64,000 nt of DNA from Cranoglanis bouderius. Taxonomy: Eukaryota; Chordata; Actinopteri; Siluriformes; Cranoglanididae. The notes beneath the pieces were generated by a model that saw only the letters and a list, made by a program, of their open reading frames with translations, searched no databases and was not told the DNA's origin. The position numbers and the translations under genes were made by a program. How positions within the stretch are numbered: the stretch's first letter is position 1; every line of letters starts with the position of its first letter. Location of the stretch: NCBI GenBank assembly GCA_023630585.1, contig CM042546.1:11460310-11524309 (forward strand). Reading direction: 5' to 3'. Of the stretch, positions 38,349 to 49,736 are shown piece after piece.

Positions 38349-40189
38349 ATGGCCCTGTCAGGGACGGTGCTGAAAACCTCCAGCATCTTCCGGAGGCGTC
38401 TGTTTCAGCCGCACATCACTGGTCCTGTCTCTCTGCACATCAGGACTGTGTATGAGCGGGACTACCGCAGGCCAGGCCAGGCTCCGGACACGCGGTGGCC
38501 CTGGCAGAAGATCCGCTTCGACTTCTCAAAAGGTGTGGACGGGGTAAAGAAGCATTTCGGGCTCCTGAAGGCGGAGTTCATGGAGCGCTGGTCGGGGCCC
38601 GAGGGCCGGCCGCTTGAGGTGCACATGCTGGAGCAGACGCGCGTGCTGTGGGAGTTCCGTGGCCCCGAGTCGGTCAGTCAGTGGGTGGTCACCTCGGACC
38701 GGGAGATCGGCGGCCGGAGTGAGGCGTATGTGAAGCTGGGGAGGAATAACTCCACCTGCATGCTGTACGGCTCTCTGTGCTCGGCTCCACCCCGAGACGG
38801 AGAGACGCGCTACAGCGGATACTGCACCATGCGCTCCAAACAGCCCCGGGTTAGTGCCTGGGACCTTCAGTCCTGATCGTTCCCAAAAAGTGTTACAGGG
38901 AAGTGAACCGTTACACATTTCCCTGAAGCTGAGACACAGGAGTAGAGGAGGAGGATCTGCTTTAAACATTAAACACAGTTATTGTAGTCCTGCTTGGGTT
39001 ATATGATTAAATTATACTTTAAAATTAATTAAATAGATGAAAGTTTGAATACATGTGATTACATTTAATAATAACATTAATAAATGAATTATTAAAAAAA
39101 CAGTAAACCTGTAAAATAGGTATGCAGCTATATTGCTGTGATTTAGGAATAACACATAAACTCGCCCTGTTTATAAACTAAAGCAGCGTGATTGTGATTT
39201 TAGTCGTTATAGTGACTCTCTGGTCGTGATGGTGCTCCGGTTGGTAACCGTGACTGTGTTTTCAGGCTTCATTCGACAGGAAGAAGCACTTCGATTGGTC
39301 GAACTTCAACACTCTGTATTTGCGTATCCGTGGAGACGGCAGGCCGTGGATGGTGAACATCTCAGCCGAGACCTACTTCTCTCACCAGAGAGACGACATG
39401 TACAGCTACTTCCTGTACACTCGAGGGGGTCCGTACTGGCAGGACGTTAAGGTGTGGGCCACAAAAAAAAGAAAAGTTTTTATCACACTTCCTACAGAGT
39501 TCCAGAGCGGTCATGCTAACCAGATGGACTAGAAGCACTCGGTGATGAGTGTATATTATCAGTGATGTCCAATGACTTATTGGTTTGTCATGTCAGGTTT
39601 CTCTTTCTTTCACAGATCCCCTTTTCTAAATTCTTCCTCTCAAGTCGAGGCAGGGTACAAGACGACCAGCACGCCCTCTGGCTGGACAAGGTCTGGTGGA
39701 TTTTCTTCCTGATTGTAACTTCTTACGTGTTGGAAAACTTCAAGTAACAGTTTTGCCTCTGACTGTTGGAGACTCCTTCCCTAAATGTTACATTTACAAA
39801 AAACTTCACATCACAGATTTCAAACGCTTTGTTGATTTGCAGCTGCACTACGGTCAGAGCTGCCGTTACAGAAAATTAATCATAACCTTCTGGCCCAATC
39901 ACAATCCAGAATTCAACAGTGCTGTGGTTTAAGGGTGTAGTTAACAACAGTACTGGAATGCAAGTTAAATTATATAAAGTGTCTATAGCGTACAAATGTC
40001 CTCGTCTCTTAACTTTTTGGTTTGAACGTGTTTTTTTTTGGTTTCCAGGTGAACACCGTCGGCTTCACGCTGGGAGATAAAGCGGACGGACCGTTTCAGT
40101 TAGAGATCGACTTCATCGCTGTGTGTAACGACCGTGCTCACACGGAGGAGTTTGCGTACGAGCTGTACAAGAGGAACCCGGAGGTGTAA
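38349..40189 (+). CDS. ndufaf1: NDUFAF1 (CIA30), complex I assembly factor, complete
   Basis: Mitochondrial matrix-side chaperone for assembly of respiratory complex I within the MCIA complex. Exons 38349-38849, 39266-39451, 39616-39690 and 40049-40189 join in frame to 300 residues (human 327). The Arg-rich N-terminus MALSGTVLKTSSIFRRRLFQ looks like a mitochondrial presequence. From about residue 60 comes the CIA30 domain: WPWQKIRFDFSKGVDGVKKH, QWVVTSDREIGGRSEAYVKL, WMVNISAETYFSHQRDDMYS and the C-terminal NTVGFTLGDKADGPFQLEID. I chose the ATG at 38349; the frame is open for a short distance upstream without another ATG. A broken inverted copy of exon 2 and the 3' UTR lies at 50781-51343. Confidence 0.96.
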
Positions 40190-40340
40190 CAGAGGCGCTG
40201 CCGGACCGTGACCCTGAACTTGATGGGAAACTGTTGGGTGTTCAATTTCATGAACTTTTGATGCAACACACACAGTCAAGGACAAGGAAATACAAAAACA
40301 CTTGTTTAATAGCAAATAAAAGCAGAGCTTAAAATGTGTA
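40190..40340 (+). terminator. ndufaf1: NDUFAF1 3' UTR and AATAAA polyadenylation signal
   Basis: A short 3' UTR ends near the AATAAA at 40315-40320 (context TAGCAAATAAAAGCAG). The stretch 40195-40333 reappears in inverted orientation at 50781-50920. Confidence 0.75.
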
Positions 40341-40387
40341 TGGCAATGTTTTCCTCAAAAAAAAAAAAAAAAACACGATCGGTACAT

Positions 40388-40527
40388 CTAAAAAAAAAAA
40401 AAAAAACAGCCAGTCCTTTTGACAATGACCGTCTGTGGCTTACCCTCCTTGTGGAGAGGGTCAGCGAGTGTCTTCTGGACAACTGTCAAGTCAGCAGTCT
40501 TCCCCATGATTGTGGTTGTGTGTACTG
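40388..40527 (-). pseudogene. Tc1-like transposase fragment, left part (continues at 40701)
   Basis: The minus strand reads MGKTADLTVVQKTLADPLHK followed by EGKPQTVIVKRTGC, the start of the first helix-turn-helix of Tc1-like transposases, then degenerates at an A/T run. The opposite end, CTGAACCAGACTGAGAGA, continues at 40701 after the inserted SINE. It is a relic: no catalytic domain or inverted repeat remains. Confidence 0.75.
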
Positions 40528-40700
40528 TGGGGGATCGGTGTTTAAGACGTTGGGCTACTGATTGGAAGGTCGCGAGTTCAAATCCCAGCACTGCCAAGCT
40601 GCTGCTGTTGGGCCCTTGAGCAAGGTCCTTAACCCTCAGATGTATAAATGAAATAAATATAAGTTACTCTGGATAAGGGCGTCTGCCAAAATGCTGTAAA
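40528..40700 (+). mobile_element. tRNA-derived SINE with 7-bp target-site duplication
   Basis: The head resembles a tRNA gene with a B-box GTTCAAATCCC (about 40577-40587). The body reads TGGGCCCTTGAGCAAGGTCC and the tail ACTCTGGATAAGGGCGTCTG CCAAAATGCTGTAAA, typical of abundant teleost SINEs. The insertion is flanked by TGTACTG at 40521-40527 and 40701-40707, and removing it rejoins the two halves of a Tc1-like fragment. Confidence 0.85.
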
Positions 40701-40707
40701 TGTACTG

Positions 40708-41419
40708 AACCAGACTGAGAGATTCATCATAGTTTTAACATCAAGTCTATACTGTTGACGTTATCAGCAACCCTAACGCTAACCCAGCTGTTCACTGATG
40801 GAGACTTGAGTGCAAAACTGTTCATGACAAACGCAGTCCAAAGCCATCTTCAGTTTAGGATGTCCGTGTGGGGCTACCCTCACCGGCAGCGAGGTGTTTC
40901 CAAGTGACGAAGTCCATCCAGAAGTAGGGCATCAGGATGGATCAGGCAGGTCCGGAGAGCAGAAGGAGTCGGGATCGCTGGTATCTCAGGAGTAGCATGA
41001 ATAGCTCATGAGAATATGAGGAATTTGTAGCTGAACAATGACTTGTTAATGTAGAATAATGCAAGTGCACTATGAGGAACTGAGCCTCCAAGTCCTTACA
41101 TAAACTCCATGAAATAAGTCCAAATAAATCTCTACACCTTATGTAGTACACCGTATATCCAACAGGGAGGCATTAATAATCCCAGTGACCTACTCATTAA
41201 ATAAACGCAATACAGGGTTTTTGTTTGTTTGTTTTTTTTTTTTAATTGCCATTTGGGACATGACCTTACTTATATTCTCTGAGCTCTCTTATCCTCTTCT
41301 GAACAACATTATTCATTTGTTCCAAAACATTTCTGAAAATTAGTGCCTTAACATTTCATACTTATCCATCACAAAAAGATAATACTTGACAAAAGAAAAA
41401 CAAGAAAAAATAGGAATAT
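40708..41419. other. NDUFAF1-OIP5 convergent spacer
   Basis: No gene is seen. The spacer separates the two convergent genes. The stretch 41331-41467, at the OIP5 end, is duplicated at 51473-51610. The SINE tail word is not repeated here. Confidence 0.6.
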
Positions 41420-41425
41420 TTTATT
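41420..41425 (-). terminator. oip5: OIP5 polyadenylation signal
   Basis: TTTATT on the plus strand is AATAAA on the minus strand, 150 bp past the OIP5 stop codon at 41575. The surrounding sequence is kept in the degenerate copy at 51473-51610. Confidence 0.6.
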
Positions 41426-41574
41426 TAATTTGACAAATATACAACACAAATTCAGGAAAATAGCTTCTTCCCCCCCACCCCAATAACACAAATAAAACAA
41501 ACCACAAAATATACACAATACACATTAAGCATAAACCCGCTGTGTGTTAATGTTATGAACAACAGTCCGAGACG

Positions 41575-43246
41575 CTAATCGGAGACGGTGGAGGACAGGG
41601 AAAGATGGCGGTGTCCCAGTCTGCTGTCGTCCAAAAGGTTCAAACGTTCCTTCAAAAGGTTCACGTGCTTCAGCTGAGCTTCCAGGTCCTGTTTCATCTG
41701 CACAGACATGTAGCATAACTTTATGCCACTCTGACTCCGTTTTCTACAGGAAACTCTACAAGCTTCTGCTACTCATCAGCTACATCAGTGCAAAAGAAAG
41801 GAAAAGAAAGAAAACAAACTCTCAGCACGTTCCTCCTCACCTCATCGATGCTTCTTCCCAGCAGTTTGTGTTCAAAGCTGAGTTTGGAAGCTTTCACAAT
41901 TATGCAGCTTTTTAGCATGTAGCTGAGGGTGAAAAAACAAACACACACAAAAAAAACAGCGCAATCATAATCGGTTAAAAGGAAGCAACGTTTTTCCTCG
42001 CGGATTCCTGGGCAAAATTTATATTGGAAAAAAATAACTCGATGAGGTAAATTATATCCTTCATAAAAAAGGCGTGTAGTGACAATTACTACATCATGTA
42101 CAGTTAGCGAACCAACTGTTAACTACATGCTGGTGTTTATTTAATGTTAATGTTAGTTCGCTAGATAATAATAGCCAAGTTAACCAGCTAGCTAACTCCT
42201 CTAACATGTTTAAGTGCTAAAGGTGGAAGTTGAAAGAATATAAATTGCGTGCCATTTTTCTAGAAGGTGCGCCGTTATGACGCAGCCGTGTTTTGAATTA
42301 AATGAAAAACACTTTCGTTTAGCGACTCTCACCAGCTGACGGCTTCTTTCAGCAAGAGGAAGAGGCCTCTCAGAGAGGACAAGTGATGCGGCGTGGAGTG
42401 GAGCACGAAACCAACAAAACGACGACAGCCGGAACATTCCAGACCTTTGTAAGTGCTGGGCGACAAATGGTAACAGAGAAAAAAATAATTAAATAATGAT
42501 CTGAATCAGAATCAAGGCTGTGCAATGCATCGCTTTCTGAACCGCTATCGTGATGTGTCTTTGCAATAAAGCTGTGTTTAAAAAAAACAACAAAAAAAAA
42601 CATTATTTCAAATCTAGATTTCTTCCGCCACAAAAAATAGTTCCACCACAAAGTGGCTTGTTGCTATTCAACAATGTAACAACATCGTTATTTCACAAAA
42701 CATTATGAATAATTATCGTCATAATATTGTGTTATCTTTGTTATCCAATACATAAAGTATTTGTTTTCGTATTTGATTTTGAAGTGTTTATAATCAGTCC
42801 GTACACGACCGATTAGGAGTTTTTTGTGGAAAACTACTCGAATTGGCGAAATCGCGATCCTTTAACTGCGGAGTTTCAGTGATTTTGCGTTAATTTCGGC
42901 GATCGCGAAACGGATATTTGAATCGTGATATTTACTGCAATCCTGACTCCAGGTAAGTGTTTCTGTTGGTGTGTGCACAGGAACTGGGGTCCAAATAAAG
43001 CAGGAAGAGCTTTAACCACCAACATCACAACGGCGAAAGCAGTGGGACTGGAATATAACGCACAATGAAAATGGGACATTTTGTCCATAGTGTCCAGCTA
43101 CTCACCAAAATTTAAGAGGACCCTCCTTTCTCATCTCAAGCTTTCCTCTCACTCTTACATCCTTGCTGATTTCTGCAGATTGATTCATATCAATGAACAC
43201 ACAGCCCTGTAACATACTTATGGGATACATATACATACATACACAC

Positions 43247-43302
<56 letters not shown>

Positions 43303-43312
43303 TATAGATATG

Positions 43313-43405
<93 letters not shown>

Positions 43406-43709
43406 CATATCCATGTGCATTAGAGTGGACACGAGCTGAGGAATTTATCTAAAAATAAAATAATTCAAAAATGTACTTACTGAGACAAATAATGGACTTG
43501 AGGCTCTTGACCTCCCCACAGGCCCCTAAAGAGTCCCCCAGCACCAGGTTGCACTTATAATGAGAGCAGTGGAAAACAGAGCACTTCTCATACTCCACAC
43601 TGAGCTCCGTCGTGTCCTCCATGTCCCTCAGCTGAGTCGATATCACGCTGCTCTGGCTGCTGCTGTCACACGGCTCGTAATCACTCAGAAAGCATTTTCC
43701 CTGAGCCAT
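41575..43709 (-). CDS. oip5: OIP5 (Mis18-beta), centromere licensing factor, complete
   Basis: Subunit of the Mis18 complex that recruits HJURP for CENP-A deposition at centromeres after mitosis. Exons in transcription order: 43709-43481, 43172-43106, 42455-42333, 41922-41841, 41697-41575; 207 residues (human 229). The Mis18 (Yippee-like) domain spans about residues 40-150: EKCSVFHCSHYKCNLVLGDS, GEVKSLKSIICL, KEGPLKFCTYKGLECSGCRR, FVGFVLHST. The second zinc knuckle is the normal CxxC (CSGC). The first reads C-S-H-Y-K-C, a CX4C spacing where human OIP5 has CxxC. The C-terminus, KQDLEAQLKHVNLLKERLNL, is the expected short helix. Exon 2 was set at TGCAG|AAATCAGC because the upstream TTACAG site puts the frame into a stop. 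Confidence 0.93.
43244..43404. repeat. Long (TA)n array in OIP5 intron 1
   Basis: About 160 bp of TA repeats interrupted once by GATATAGATATGTATGTG. The degenerate copy of this intron at 52490-52540 has only ATATATATACAGTATATC at this position. Confidence 0.95.
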
Positions 43710-44219
43710 CTTTCAAAACGAACGAGCTGTCTTCCTTCCTCGCGAAACCTCCACGTTGAATCCCTTCTTCTACCACCACACACGCCTTCTAAAAGGCTTC
43801 AATCCCAAACGACTCGTGCGACAAAACCTAGTTCACTATATAGGGTGCACACGCCATTACTTCACACCCTACGTAGTGCAGTCGCGTAGCGTAGGGTTGA
43901 GCTGTTTGAGATTCAGCCCCAGCACAGACTCTCCGAGACGAAGGGCGCCGCCCATCTTTTACACCGCGCACCAATCGCAGCGCGAGAAAGATGTCCGTCG
44001 GGATTGTATTTGAGCTTGTTGCGTGACGTCAGGAGCAAACCAGCCAATCAAATGAGAGCGTGGCGGATTTTGAATTTTTCAACAATCGGGCGCGTGGAAG
44101 CAAGTCAGTTGAGTCGCGTTAACGGCTAAACCAAAAAAAAAACCAAAAAAAAAAACAACGGTCCAGATAAGCTTGTACGACTGTTTTTACTCGGCAGTTT
44201 CTTCCAGTTTGGCGTGAAG
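43710..44219. promoter_or_regulatory. Shared divergent promoter of OIP5 and NUSAP1
   Basis: The two ATGs are 510 bp apart and face away from each other. The middle contains CCAAT at 43971-43975 and at 44044-44048, both in the same orientation, and TTTGAA (a CHR-like element) at 44069-44074 just after GGCGG at 44062-44066. NF-Y boxes plus a CHR are the known signature of late cell-cycle promoters bound by DREAM/MMB. The spacing of GGCGG to TTTGAA (2 bp) is not the textbook 4 bp, so the CDE part is uncertain. No TATA box is seen. Confidence 0.65.
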
Positions 44220-47200
44220 ATGGATTTAGACTCCATGAAGTATGCAGACCTGCAGCAGCTCGCCAAGAGCGTTGGTTTAAAAGCCAACATGAAGGTAAGA
44301 GATGGTTAATGTACTCGTTTGGAGTAACGGAGCATGTTAGCAACTGTAGCTAACGTTTGTTACAGGTTTCGTATACTGCAAGAAATATGTGCCTTGTGAG
44401 AAGTGTCTTAATTTTGCCCCAGGTTTTAGTCAGCTGTGTCATGTAATTAGTATTTTTTTTATTTTATTAGTATATTTATGCTAACAACATCTAGGTTACA
44501 ACAGGCCTGTGAGGTTTGCATCATCCAAATATCCCAAATGTAAAACATAACCTGACCCAAAGTACCTAAACTAGTTTTAAAATCCTGGTCCGAAGACCAT
44601 CAGTGGAAGATAATGTAATACCATATTTAATTCTACAACACATTTTTAACAGCACAGAACTAAACTCATGCTGCACCTGTCAGTGGTTCTTTCACAGAGG
44701 TCCTCAAAGACATGGATGCAGATACCGCCATGAATAAAGAATACCTTTGTGATTAAGAGGACTAATTGTTTTGGGTTTGTTTTTTTTCACCTATGCACAT
44801 CATTACACATTCATACACTGACTTAAAGAGCTAGTGTTAAAAAGCAAGTATAATTCACATGAACTTTATCTTTTTTTTTTTTTTTTTTTTTAACAAAACC
44901 AGAAAGTTCAGGAACTCAAAAAAACAAACAAAAACTTCTCTTACTCTGGAAGAGATACTTTGATTCAAAGTGTTTGTGCTCTGGTGTATGCTTCTAGTTA
45001 GGTTTCCATGGCAATGTGTCATCCTGGCAGGGGCGTGGCTGTGCAGGTGACCTTCGCCACCCTCGAAATAATCCTTGCCACCCCAACTCTGACCAAAATG
45101 CACATCTCTTTGGTTTATTACACGTATGTGACTGATTAAATACAGCGATGAGTTCTTTTCTTGCTAGAAATAGAAGTTTAACAGGTTTTAACAAATACAG
45201 GTGCATCTCAATAAATTAGAATGTCGTGGAAAAGTTCATTTATTTCAGTAATTCAACTCAAATTGTGAAACTCGTGTATTAAATAAATTCAATGCACACA
45301 GACTGAAGTAGTTTAAGTCTTTGGTTCTTTTAATTGTGATGATTTTGGCTCACATTTAACAAAAACCCACCAATTCACTATCTCAACAAATTAGAATACT
45401 TCATAAGACCAATAAAAAAAAAAACATTTTTAGTGAATTGTTGGCCTTCTGGAAAGTATGTTCATTTACTGTACATGTACTCAATACTTGGTAGAGGCTC
45501 CTTTTGCTTTAATTACTGCCTCAATTCGGCATGGCATGGAGGTGATCAGTTTGTGGCACTGCTGAGGTGGTATGGAAGCCCAGGTTTCTTTGACAGTGGC
45601 CTTCACCTCATCTGCATTTTTTGGTCTCTTGTATCTCATTTTCCTCTTGACAATACCCCATAGATTCTCTATGGGGTTCAGGTCTGGTGTGTTTGCTGGC
45701 CAGTCAAGCACACCAACACCATGGTCATTTAACCAACTTTTGGTGCTTTTGGCAGTGTGGGCAGGTGCCAAATCCTGCTGGAAAATGAAATCAGCATCTT
45801 CAAAAAGCTGGTCAGCAGAAGGAAGCATGAAGTGCTCCAAAATTTCTTGGTAAACGGGTGCAGTGACTTTGGTTTTCAAAAAACACAATGGACCAACACC
45901 AGCAGATGACATTGCACCCCAAATCATCACAGACTGTGGAAACTTAACACTGGACTTCAAGCAACTTGGGCTATGAGCTTCTCCACCCTTCCTCCAGACT
46001 CTAGGACCTTGGTTTCCAAATGAAATACAAAACTTGCTCCTATCTGAAAAAAGGACTTTGGGCCACTGGTCAACAGTTCCAGTTCTTCTTCTCGTTAGCC
46101 CAGGTAAGACGCCTCTGACGTTGTCTGTGGTTCAGGAGTGGCTTAACAAGAGGAATACGACAACTGTAGCCAAATTCCTTGGCACGTCTGTGTGTGGTGG
46201 CTCTTGATGCCTTGACCCCAGCCTCAGTCCATTCCTTGTGAAGTTCACTCAAATTCTTGAATCGATTTTGCTTGACAATCCTCATAAGGCTGCGGTTCTC
46301 TCGGTTGGTTGTGCATCTTTTTCTTCCACACTTTTTCCTTCCACTCAACTTTCTGTTAACATGCTTGGATACAGCACTCTGTGAACAGCCAGCTTCTTTG
46401 GCAATGAATGTTTGTGGCTTACCTAGTGAACCAAACTGAGAGACCATTTTGAAGGCTCAGGAAACCTTTGCAGGTGTTTTGAGTTGATTAGCTGATTGGC
46501 AGGTCACCATATTCTAATTTGTTGAGATAGTGAATTGGTGGGTTTTTGTTAAATGTGAGCCAAAATCATCACAATTAAAAGAACCAAAGACTTAAACTAC
46601 TTCAGTCTGTGGCATTGAATTTATTTAATACACGAGTTTCACAATTTGAGTTGAATTACTGAAATAAATGAACTTTTCCATGACATTCTAATTTATTGAG
46701 ATGCACCTGTATATATGTATTCCAAATACCTAATCTCAAATCAGGAGAAAAGTATGGACCAAAAAAAAAAATAAAATAAAAATCCATAGACCTTGAAAGG
46801 CTGTACATGGTCTATATTATCAGCAGCATGGATGGTCACAGTAAATAGCTGTAAGCAGCAATCTGCAGGGGCCAGGCATCCTTTGTAACTGAACATTCCC
46901 AAGGTCCAAGGTAAAATAAAGAGGCCAGAGATGAACACACTACTCAGGTTTTATGACCGTAGCTCAGTGCTAACATCTGGCGAAATCTGATTGGCTGATG
47001 GCGCTAAACAAAACCCAGCGTCAACAAGAATACATCCCACATCACGAGTCCTGGGAGGGATGAGAAAAAGATAGAAATAGATCTATTACAAAAGAAATTA
47101 ATATTTTGGGAAATGGATGAATATCTTTAACAAACACACTTCATGTTTAGTTTGGTGTTTGGAGTAGCTTTACTTCTTGTTCAGTGTTTAAACAGAATAT

Positions 47201-49703
47201 TTTGATTCAAACTGGTGGATAATGGGTGACTGAAATATTACTACAAAAATGCTTGTGTTGTAAATGAAATATGCCGTACTGTGTTTATTTTTCAGGCTGA
47301 TAAGCTGGTGAAGGCACTGAAGCTGCATTTTGAACTGAAGGAGAGCTCAGAGAATGTAAGTACAGTTGGTCCCAAATAGCAATTGAAAAATTGTTTTTAG
47401 TGCATTTTATTTAAGGAGTAGGTCACTGGGATTATCAGTTACCCCCTGTTGGATATACAGTGCACTACATAGGGTGTAGAAAGTTTATTTCATGATATTT
47501 ATGTAAGGATTTGAAGTCTCGGTTGCGCTGTAGTGCACTTGCGTTATTCTACGTTAACAAGTCGTTGCTCAGCTAGAAATGCCTCATATTCCCCCCCCCC
47601 CACCCCCAGGGAAACAGTTTTGCCTCGGCTGACGTGCAGATCCCAGAGGAGGCAGCAGCCGAGCCCAAACGTGCAAACGACGCGCTGGTGACCACACGCC
47701 GTGGGAAAAAAAAACAGGCCAAGAGAAAGTACTCTGGAGACGGAGCTGGAGCTGAGCCGAATCCCAAACCAGAAGAGAGCCCAGTTCAGGCGAGTGTGAG
47801 AGGATGTGGAGCGTCACAGGTCGCTTTTTTTTTTTTTTTTTGTGAAGAAAACTGTGTAATAATTTTAAAAGCGTTTGTGTACAGGATGACGCGAAGTCGC
47901 CTGGAGAGGAGGAGGGCGAGAACGGCGGTAAAAGGAGCTCCAAGAGGAGGAGGGTGTCCTCTGCTAAGGACACAGAGACTTCAGCTCCTGAGGTGACACC
48001 TGGGTCCGCTGACGATAATGCTGTCACTGAGGAGAGCAGTAAAGGTGCGTGTGAAGCAAGACGGATATCAGTGTTCATCGGTGTGAATCGCTGATATCGA
48101 TTTATTTATTTTATTTTATATATTTATGACTGGCTTTTTGCCAGATAAATTTAGTAAATAACCATTTTTTTGTGTATCTTATGCAAAAAAATGAAAAAAA
48201 TATCTTTGACTTCCCTATTAGCCCCAAGACTAGCCCTAAGACTCCCTGTGTGTGTCATGTACCTCTAATCTTAATTTGAACCCCCCCCTTTTTTTTTAAC
48301 ACAGATGTGGTTAAGAAGACTGCCGGAAAAATCCCCCGTCACGAGGGTCTGATGAAGAAGAAAGCAGCTCTGAGGCCGACCACACCGAGTAATGGCACAT
48401 TTCATTATTTACACAGTCTATGCATTGTTACACGCCATAAGCGTACGGTTACTTGCTGACGTAACACATGTCTGGTGGGAAAAGTGCTACAGGTAATGGT
48501 ATTAAAAAATTCTCTAGACTTCAAGAAACTCCACGAGGCCCATTTCAACAAGATGGAGTCCATCGATTCCTACATGCAGAGGAAGAACAAGCAGATGGAG
48601 GTGCTCAGGAACTCCGTGAAGGACCTGAAGGTTCATTATTCTCATTCACTTTGTGTTCCTCTTCTTTTCATGTGACGACAATGCATCTGGATAAAAAGTA
48701 CAGTTTGATATTCTTTAATGTATAAATGATTGGATTCGTTGGCAAACTGCCACGTTGTAAGAAACAAAACCCCTTCGTGTGGTAACAGTAACTCCACTCC
48801 ATCACACAGTGCCATCACTGATTATTTTCCTGTAACAGCATAACACTGAGTGTATTTATTTCTAACTAAGCGTGTTGTTATTTCAGGCTCAGTCAGAAAA
48901 CCGCATCAAGAAGTCGGCGGACACCAAGACTCGTGCTGTGAGTGCAGTTTATTCACTTTTCTCAGCACACACTCTTATAAAAATGTTCCCGGGTCTCGAA
49001 TCGTCGCTGCGTAAATGTTCGCAGAAGCCGCTGGTCAGCCGAGCCTCGCTGTTCAGCCCGGGAATGCAGGAGAAGAAAGCGGAGAACCGTAGGGTCACTC
49101 GGGCTCCTGCCAGCAACCCAGTGATGAAGGACAGCGCCCCCTTCAGGCCATCCGTCCTCTCAGCCAACAAAATCAACGTCAGGTCAGGAACATGCTGTGA
49201 GCTCGGGTGTTATTGGTGTTTATTGCGTGCCGATGTGATGAGCTAAAGTACGTGTTGGTGGTGGGTTTTTTTTTTATTTAAATAAAGGTTTTCCCAAACA
49301 ACGCAGGACAACGAGCACAAGCGCTCTCTGGTGAAGACTCCGGCCCGCATGTCTCCCATGTTTCCTCTCACTCCCACTCCGGGCAGGAAGTCTGAAATGC
49401 ACGCTAACAAGAACACCGTTCCTGTCAACAAAACTCCAGGTCAGAACAGTACACAAATATAAGTGATGAATCGTCATGGTGTTCAGGAACAGCGTTCGAG
49501 CAACGTGTCTGCATTTTATCTTTCTCAGGATTGACCCCGTTCGTCTTCAGCGGTGCCCCGGGCACTCCGGCGACCAACAGGAAAAACGCGTTCGATCTGA
49601 AAGCGAGCCTGTCTCGCCCACTCACGTACAAACCCCATAAGGGTGAGTGAGGAATTTATTTAGAAACTGGGAACGCAAAACATTCTCAGCTACTGACTTT
49701 TTT

Positions 49704-49736
<33 letters not shown>

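Noticed and set aside
38526..38969. 147-codon minus-strand frame over NDUFAF1 exon 1
   Set aside because: A shadow of a GC-rich coding exon.
43173..43215. OIP5 exon 2 starting at the upstream TTACAG acceptor
   Set aside because: Given the exon 1 phase, this frame meets a stop after eight codons. The TGCAG|AAATCAGC site gives the conserved Mis18 continuation.
43190..43432. Ile-Tyr repeat proteins at the TA arrays (also 11635-11907 and 37501-37751)
   Set aside because: Pure microsatellite translation.
47634..47996. Extension of NUSAP1 exon 3 through to exon 4 as one exon
   Set aside because: It would translate a T run as poly-Phe and shift frame. The acceptor GTGTACAG at 47884 and the GT or GC donor near 47790 give a clean join.
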